A stretch of 11,058 nt of DNA, taken from NCBI GenBank assembly GCA_002477505.1, contig DLQB01000066.1, positions 1,751-12,808 of the forward strand, written 5' to 3'. This document shows positions 5,957 to 11,058 of the stretch, in pieces. The notes beneath the pieces are model-generated. The model searched no databases. It saw nothing but the letters and a program-made list of their open reading frames with translations, and was not told the DNA's origin. This DNA is from Flavobacteriales bacterium UBA7443. Its GTDB lineage: Bacteria > Bacteroidota > Bacteroidia > Flavobacteriales_D > Sanyastnellaceae. Position 1 is the stretch's first letter, and every line of letters starts with the position of its first letter. A program made the position numbers and the translations under genes.

Positions 5957-7699
5957 ATGAGGTCTGAGATATTAGAGCGCATTCAAACCTTGCTTGGGCA
6001 AGAAGACTTAGAGAGCATCCGCGGAGACGTCCGTTCCGCGATGGAAGAATTTCGCAGTCTAACCCAAGAAGAAGTGCGCAAACAGCGCGAAGCATGGACC
6101 CCTGCCGAAGGCAGCACATCCGAAACTTTTGAATACGTGCCTTCTCCAGAAGAAGCATTATTCGAAGAAGCCATTGCCCTTTTCAAAACACGTGAAAAAG
6201 AATGGCGCAAGCAGGTGGCCGATGAGCAGCGCGGAAATTTGGAAAAGAAACTGGCCATGCTCGAGCGTTTGCGGCACACCATCCAAGAGGAAGAAAACAT
6301 TGGTGCTGCATTTGTCGTTTTCAATGAAGTTCGCGAGGAATGGGGAACCGTAGGAGAAGTGCCCGGCGACCGCCACAAAGAAGTCCACGATCAATATTAC
6401 CGGCTGCAGGATGAGTTCTTCTACAACATCAACATCTACAAAGAGCTGAAGGATCACGACTTAAAAGTGAACCAGAAAAAGAAGGAAGAGCTTACGGAAA
6501 AAGCCAAGGCTATGGCTGCGGTGGAATCCCTCAAAGAGCGCCAAAAAGAAGCCCGCTTGTTGCAGAAACAATGGCTCGACATTGGGCCCTCGCCACGGGA
6601 AAATTACAAGGAAATGGCCGATGAATTCTTCGGTCTCATTCGCCCTGTATTTGAGGAGGTCAAAGAACATTACCAGCAGGTAAAGGCAACTTTCCAAGGC
6701 CACGCCGACAAAAAAATCGCTTTGGTTGAACAGTTGCGCGCGGTCGTAGCCGAAGAGGTAGCCGCAAGCCATGATGCCTGGCAAGCCGCTTCAGCAAAAG
6801 TGATCGCATTGCAACAAGAGTGGAAAACCACTGGGTTCGCGGGAAAGGATCAAAATGAAGCGTTGTGGGGCCAGTTCCGGGAATTGGCGGACGTATTCTT
6901 CGCGAAGAAGCAGCTGTTTTACGATGCTCAAAAAGAGACCACAAAAGCCTTCAAAGAGCAGAAGATCGCGCTGATTGAAAAGGCAACAGAGTTGGCCAAA
7001 AACACGAATTGGAAGGAAACGGCCCCTCAGATGATGGACCTCCAAAAGGCTTGGAAGGACGTGGGGGCATGCACCCCTCGGGAAGAGCAAAAACTCTGGG
7101 GTAAGTTTCGCAAGATCCAAGACTCGTTTTTCAAGGCTCGAAAAGCCGAAATGGCGGGTCGGATTGAAGAGGAGAAGAAGAATTTAGCTGCGAAGAAGGC
7201 GCTGATTGACGAAATCAAGGCCTTGACGCTCCCGGAAAAACGTCAAGAAGCCCTGGAAAGTTTGAAGTCCTTTTCCGAACGGTGGAATGCAATCGGTTTC
7301 ATCCCAAGAAAGGCCCTCGACTCCATCATGAACGCCTACCGCACAGCAATGGATCTGCATTATGACGCACTGAGTGCTCAAAAGTCGGAGCGGGCGATGG
7401 AAACCTACAAGCAACGCATCGATCATTTGGTCAGTTCTGATGCCCAAAACATCCAACGTGAACAGCGGATTTTGAGGGAAAAGATGGACCGTATCAAAAC
7501 GCGAGTCACGAAAACAGAGGAAAACATTGAGCGGTTCACGGGCAAGGGTGCGGAGTCAATCCGAGCCCAATACGAGAAATCCATGGAGGAAGACCGAAAA
7601 GAGATGGAAGACATCCGCGCCAAATTGACCTTGTTGCGCAATGCCGGAAAAAAAGCGGAGGAGGAAAGCAACGCTGAATCAGCTGGACCTGGGGAGTAA
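5957..7699 (+). CDS. DUF349 repeat protein, five tandem repeats (580 aa)
   Basis: This is a highly charged (Glu/Lys/Arg), helix-rich cytoplasmic protein without signal peptide or membrane segment. It carries five copies of the DUF349 repeat. Each is marked by Trp-x3-Gly followed about 20 residues later by a Phe/Tyr-rich helix. The five tryptophans are at residues 129, 206, 289, 366 and 443, so spacing is 77, 83, 77 and 77. Clear examples are QWLDIG, EWKTTG, AWKDVG and RWNAIG. Residues 475-570 look like a long coiled coil. The first 60 residues are poorly conserved and acidic. The start is firm: an in-frame stop lies six bases upstream and the next ATG is codon 29. The biochemical function of this family is not established to my knowledge. 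Its 3' end overlaps the convergent deacetylase gene by 21 bases. Confidence 0.9.
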   Translation: MRSEILERIQTLLGQEDLESIRGDVRSAMEEFRSLTQEEVRKQREAWTPAEGSTSETFEYVPSPEEALFEEAIALFKTREKEWRKQVADEQRGNLEKKLAMLERLRHTIQEEENIGAAFVVFNEVREEWGTVGEVPGDRHKEVHDQYYRLQDEFFYNINIYKELKDHDLKVNQKKKEELTEKAKAMAAVESLKERQKEARLLQKQWLDIGPSPRENYKEMADEFFGLIRPVFEEVKEHYQQVKATFQGHADKKIALVEQLRAVVAEEVAASHDAWQAASAKVIALQQEWKTTGFAGKDQNEALWGQFRELADVFFAKKQLFYDAQKETTKAFKEQKIALIEKATELAKNTNWKETAPQMMDLQKAWKDVGACTPREEQKLWGKFRKIQDSFFKARKAEMAGRIEEEKKNLAAKKALIDEIKALTLPEKRQEALESLKSFSERWNAIGFIPRKALDSIMNAYRTAMDLHYDALSAQKSERAMETYKQRIDHLVSSDAQNIQREQRILREKMDRIKTRVTKTEENIERFTGKGAESIRAQYEKSMEEDRKEMEDIRAKLTLLRNAGKKAEEESNAESAGPGE

Positions 7700-8308
7700 C
7701 TGACAGGTATAACCTTCATCAAGAAGCCAATTCAGGTAGGGTTCCAACACCGGAAGCATACGTTTCGCAGCCTTCTCGGAATCGTGAAATACCACAATGG
7801 CTCCCGGGCGGGTATTCGTCATCAAATCATTGAAACAGTGATCCGCGGTTTTGTTTTCGTCGAAATCACCGCTCAACACATCCCACATAATGATTTTGGT
7901 CTGGTCTTGGAGGGCTGCTGCTTGTGAACGCGTAATGCGTCCATAAGGTGGCCGAAACCACGGCGCATCAATGAGCGATTGGCAACGAGAATAGCTTTTC
8001 AGGTATTTAAAATTGGACGTTTTCCAACCCGATTCATGGGCATAGGTGTGATTTCCCAAGTCGTGTCCTTCTGCCTGGGTTCTTTGAATGACTTCAGGAT
8101 GTTTTTCAACGTTTTTTCCCACGCAAAAGAAGGTCGCCGGCACACCGCATCGGTTCAGGATATCCAACACTTCCATTGTAATTTCTGGGTGCGGGCCGTC
8201 ATCAAACGTCAAGTAAACCGCAGGCTTACCCTCGACATTCTCAGGGCCAGACCACATCAATTGTGAAGCCATAGCCTTTAAAATCGGGGGTGTTTTACTC
8301 AAATACAC
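7679..8308 (-). CDS. NodB-type polysaccharide deacetylase (CE4 family)
   Basis: The protein belongs to the metal-dependent carbohydrate esterase 4 family, which removes N-acetyl groups from chitin-like glycans or peptidoglycan, or O-acetyl groups from xylan. All catalytic motifs are present: TFDDGP with Asp36 (base) and Asp37 (metal), His87-x3-His91 (metal), RPPYGR at 119-124, Trp142-Asp143, and the VFHDS motif with His175. At 209 residues it is little more than the catalytic domain. No signal peptide or membrane helix is apparent, so a periplasmic target would need another export route; the substrate cannot be told from sequence. The start is a GTG at 8308. The N-terminal KTPPILK...LMW stretch, which I recall as shared by short Bacteroidota homologues, supports it over the ATG at codon 13. 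The -7 element ends four bases before this GTG. Confidence 0.88.
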   Translation of the reverse strand: MYLSKTPPILKAMASQLMWSGPENVEGKPAVYLTFDDGPHPEITMEVLDILNRCGVPATFFCVGKNVEKHPEVIQRTQAEGHDLGNHTYAHESGWKTSNFKYLKSYSRCQSLIDAPWFRPPYGRITRSQAAALQDQTKIIMWDVLSGDFDENKTADHCFNDLMTNTRPGAIVVFHDSEKAAKRMLPVLEPYLNWLLDEGYTCQLLPRSS

Positions 8309-8312
8309 GGCG

Positions 8313-8320
8313 CAAAGATA
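8313..8320 (-). promoter_or_regulatory. Candidate -7 promoter element for the deacetylase gene
   Basis: The minus strand reads TATCTTTG, an exact TAnnTTTG match, ending four bases before the GTG start codon. A TTTG 5-6 bases upstream is too close to act as a -33 element, and none is evident at the usual distance. A start site at normal spacing would place the 5' end of the mRNA at or next to the GTG. Confidence 0.45.
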
Positions 8321-8355
8321 TTCGTCAAAGTCATTTTATGCCGGTATTCGAGGAG

Positions 8356-8363
8356 TACCTTTG
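8356..8363 (+). promoter_or_regulatory. Candidate -7 promoter element for leuS
   Basis: TACCTTTG is an exact TAnnTTTG match located 20 bases before the leuS ATG, which would give a leader of roughly 15 bases. The -33 region (around 8333-8337) is T-rich but lacks a clean TTG. It lies back to back with the deacetylase element, 35 bases away, in a 75-base divergent gap. Confidence 0.5.
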
Positions 8364-8383
8364 CGTGGAACAGGCAGATACCC

Positions 8384-11058
8384 ATGGATTACGATTTTCA
8401 AGCCATTGAGAAGCGCTGGAAAGCGCAGTGGAAAGCAGACGATGCTTACCGCGTTGTCGAAGACACAACCCGACCTAAATATTATGTGTTGGACATGTTC
8501 CCGTACCCCTCTGGTGCGGGGCTGCATGTCGGTCACCCTTTGGGCTATATCGCAAGTGATGTTTTTGCGCGGTACAAACGGCATCAAGGATTCAACGTAC
8601 TCCACCCCATGGGATACGACAGTTTTGGTCTTCCCGCGGAACAATACGCCATTCAAACGGGCCAACACCCGGCGATTACCACCGAAACAAACATCAGCCG
8701 ATACCGCGAGCAACTGGAGCAAATGGGGTTCTGCTATGACTGGACGCGTGAAGTGCGCACCAGCGACCCGCAATATTACCGTTGGACCCAATGGATTTTT
8801 GGCCAACTTTTTGAATCCTGGTATGATGTGGAGGCCGACAAAGCACGGCCTATTTCTGAACTGATTGCAGCCCTTGAGTCCGATGGATTGGGCCAAGTGG
8901 AGCCCGCCTGTGATTCAAAATGGTGGGAAACCCTTTCCGCTGAAGTACGCGCTCCATGGGGGGAGGACTTTGCAGGAAAACTCTCTGCGGAGCATTGGAA
9001 GGAATGCTCTGAGGCGGATAAATCACAAATCCTCATGGCCTTCCGGTTGGCCTACCTCGCTGACAGCGAAGTCAATTGGTGCCCCGCATTGGGAACCGTT
9101 TTGGCCAACGATGAAGTCAAAGACGGATTGAGCGAACGTGGAGGGCATCCCGTTCAGCGCAAGCGCATGAGGCAATGGATCATGCGGATTTCAGCCTATG
9201 CCAGCCGCCTGCTATCAGACTTGGATGAGCTGGATTGGACGGACAGCATCAAAGAAGCACAGCGCAATTGGATTGGACAAAGCCAAGGAGCTGAGGTCCA
9301 ATTCCAAGTGGCCGAAACCCCTCATCAACTGGATGTTTTCACCACACGGCCTGACACCTTGTATGGCGTGAGCTTTATGGTCTTGGCCCCCGAACACCCC
9401 TTGGTGCCCGAAATCACTTCAGCCGCGCAAAGAGAGGCCGTTGAACATTACCAGCGCGCTGCTTCGCTGAAATCCGAACGGGAGCGCCAAGGCGCTGGAG
9501 AGCAAAAGGTAACCGGATGCGACACCGGTGCGTTCGCCATCCACCCAATGACGGGAAAGCCTTTGCCCATTTGGATCGCCGATTATGTTCTTGCCGGTTA
9601 TGGAACGGGCGCCATCATGGCAGTGCCTGCTGGCGATGAGCGAGATTGGAAATTCGCCAAAACATTTGGATTGACCATTCCGCCAATTTTCGAAGGCAAA
9701 GACACGGATGAGGCGGTTTTTACCGAGAAAACGGCCACACTTTGCAACTCGGAAACGCTCAACGGTCTGAGCAGTCAAGATGGCATTCCTGCCGCAATTG
9801 CAATACTGGAGACCAAGGGTCTTGGAACCAAGCAAATCAATTACCGGTTGCGCGATGCTGTCTTCAGTCGCCAACGGTATTGGGGCGAGCCGTTCCCAAT
9901 TTGTTACGAAGACGAAATTCCACGCCTCATACAGGACAAGCAGGTGACGCTTCCGAAAGTAGATGCCTACCTGCCGACCGAAGAAGGAGAGCCACCGCTC
10001 GCGAGGGCGCAAAAGGAAGACTGGAATGTTTTTGAAGGAGATCGCATGGAATACAACACGATGCCGGGATGGGCCGGGTCGAGTTGGTACTTCTTGCGGT
10101 ACATGGACCCGCACAATAACAGCACTTTTTGCAGTCGAGAAAAGTCTGATTATTGGGGCCAAGTTGATTTGTACATCGGGGGAGCCGAGCACACAACGGG
10201 GCATCTTTTGTACTCACGCTTCTGGACAAAATTTTTGTTCGATCAAGGTTGGGTTGGCTTCAATGAGCCCTTCAAACAAATGATCAATCAGGGGATGATC
10301 TTGGGACGATCGAGCTTCGTTTATCGCATTCAAGGCACCGAGAAATTCGTCACGTTCGAACGTCGAAAAGAGTTTCAGACCCAGCGGCTGCACGTGGACA
10401 TCAACTTTGTGGAAGGAGATAAGTTGGACACGGATGCCTTCCGAAAGTGGCGCCCGGAATACGCCAATGCAGAATTCGTCTTGGGCGAAGACAACACATA
10501 CACATGTGGGTTCGAAGTGGAGAAGATGTCGAAATCCAAATTCAACGTCCAAACCCCAGATGACTTGGTGGAACGTTACGGAGCGGACACATTGCGGTGC
10601 TATGAAATGTTCCTTGGTCCGCTCACCCAGCATAAACCATGGGATACCCAGGGCATTAGCGGCGTGCATAATTTCCTACGAAAAACGCATCGGTTGTTCG
10701 AACACGCAACAGATGGCAAACCCGATGAAGCCAGCCTGCGGATTTTACACAAAACCATAAAGAAGGTGACGGATGATTTGAACCGGCATGCGTTCAACAC
10801 CGTCATCAGTGCGCTGATGATTGGGGTCAATGAACTGCTCGATTCCAAAGGCAGTCAGAGCGAATTGTTGCAGCCGTTGGCCGTTTTATTAAGCCCCGTG
10901 GCTCCTCACTTGGCAGAAGAATTGTGGGATAAAAGTGGTGGTCATGGAAGTGTGATGGACGCCTCTTGGCCTGCAAGCGAAGAAAGATGGCTGACCGCCG
11001 ATCGAATCACGTACCCTGTTTCCTTCAACGGGAAGGTTCGTTTCCAACTGGAATTAGA
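8384..11058 (+). CDS. leuS: Leucyl-tRNA synthetase (3' end cut off by the window)
   Basis: This class I aminoacyl-tRNA synthetase attaches leucine to tRNA-Leu in the cytoplasm. The HIGH motif appears as His48-Val-Gly-His51 within PYPSGAGLHVGHP. The CP1 editing domain shows TTRPDT at 320-325 and GTGAIMAVPAGDERD ending at residue 421. KMSKS is at 714-718, followed by the anticodon-binding domain. The frame is open for 891 codons to the window end, closing with NGKVRFQLEL, so only the C-terminal tail is missing. An insertion of about 70 residues separates the HIGH region from NWCPALGTVLANDEV (from residue 231), compared with the E. coli enzyme as I recall it; I associate this with Bacteroidota LeuRS. 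The ATG at 8384 (MDYDFQAIEKRW) matches the family N-terminus. It is transcribed away from the deacetylase gene. Confidence 0.97.
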   Translation, partial: MDYDFQAIEKRWKAQWKADDAYRVVEDTTRPKYYVLDMFPYPSGAGLHVGHPLGYIASDVFARYKRHQGFNVLHPMGYDSFGLPAEQYAIQTGQHPAITTETNISRYREQLEQMGFCYDWTREVRTSDPQYYRWTQWIFGQLFESWYDVEADKARPISELIAALESDGLGQVEPACDSKWWETLSAEVRAPWGEDFAGKLSAEHWKECSEADKSQILMAFRLAYLADSEVNWCPALGTVLANDEVKDGLSERGGHPVQRKRMRQWIMRISAYASRLLSDLDELDWTDSIKEAQRNWIGQSQGAEVQFQVAETPHQLDVFTTRPDTLYGVSFMVLAPEHPLVPEITSAAQREAVEHYQRAASLKSERERQGAGEQKVTGCDTGAFAIHPMTGKPLPIWIADYVLAGYGTGAIMAVPAGDERDWKFAKTFGLTIPPIFEGKDTDEAVFTEKTATLCNSETLNGLSSQDGIPAAIAILETKGLGTKQINYRLRDAVFSRQRYWGEPFPICYEDEIPRLIQDKQVTLPKVDAYLPTEEGEPPLARAQKEDWNVFEGDRMEYNTMPGWAGSSWYFLRYMDPHNNSTFCSREKSDYWGQVDLYIGGAEHTTGHLLYSRFWTKFLFDQGWVGFNEPFKQMINQGMILGRSSFVYRIQGTEKFVTFERRKEFQTQRLHVDINFVEGDKLDTDAFRKWRPEYANAEFVLGEDNTYTCGFEVEKMSKSKFNVQTPDDLVERYGADTLRCYEMFLGPLTQHKPWDTQGISGVHNFLRKTHRLFEHATDGKPDEASLRILHKTIKKVTDDLNRHAFNTVISALMIGVNELLDSKGSQSELLQPLAVLLSPVAPHLAEELWDKSGGHGSVMDASWPASEERWLTADRITYPVSFNGKVRFQLEL

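Noticed and set aside
5872..5982. 37-codon N-terminal extension of recX
   Set aside because: It has no RecX-like residues, overlaps the start of the DUF349 gene and would remove the divergent promoter region. The MEEW start fits the family better.
9419..10204. Minus-strand open frame of 261 codons inside leuS
   Set aside because: It is antisense to the LeuRS editing and catalytic domains, which are intact on the plus strand, and shows no domain or start context.
1..11058. Defence system, prophage, insertion sequence, CRISPR array or tRNA gene
   Set aside because: No transposase, integrase, direct-repeat array, terminal inverted repeats or cloverleaf sequence was seen. All large genes are recognisable core functions or common families.

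Overview
The window looks like a chromosomal, gene-dense, housekeeping stretch from a member of the Bacteroidota. I infer the lineage from several signs. Four sites upstream of gene starts match, or nearly match, the TAnnTTTG -7 promoter element typical of that phylum. Shine-Dalgarno sequences are absent or weak before nearly all starts. LeuRS has an insertion in its first half, as I recall from Bacteroidota enzymes. The tandem-repeat DUF349 protein and the short RecX also fit. I see no mobile elements, CRISPR arrays, tRNAs or rRNAs. No gap between genes exceeds about 90 bases.

Layout, left to right. (1) Minus strand, 24-1535: a two-gene lipid-transport unit, an MlaE/YrbE-type permease followed by an MlaF-type ATPase. 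The substrate-binding MCE (MlaD-like) partner would be expected beyond the left edge. (2) Divergent from it, plus strand, 1599-2859: a 51-residue putative lipoprotein, then a mannose-1-phosphate guanylyltransferase whose TTG start lies one base after the lipoprotein stop codon. (3) Minus strand, 2882-5871: recX, prfB (release factor 2) and fumC (class II fumarase), closely spaced (12 and 32 bases) and probably co-transcribed. (4) Divergent from recX, plus strand, 5957-7699: a 580-residue protein with five DUF349 repeats. Its 3' end overlaps by 21 bases the convergent end of (5), a small NodB-type polysaccharide deacetylase on the minus strand (7679-8308). (6) Divergent from the deacetylase, plus strand, 8384 to the right edge: leuS, cut off near its C-terminus.

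The genes serve separate core functions: envelope lipid transport, GDP-mannose supply for surface glycans, fumarate hydration, translation termination, leucyl-tRNA charging, RecA modulation and glycan deacetylation. I do not find an undescribed multi-gene system. The points most worth a second look are the small lipoprotein coupled to the GDP-mannose enzyme, -7 elements so close to start codons that the mRNAs may be leaderless, and a prfB that keeps the frameshift-stimulating AGGGGG sequence but has lost the in-frame stop.
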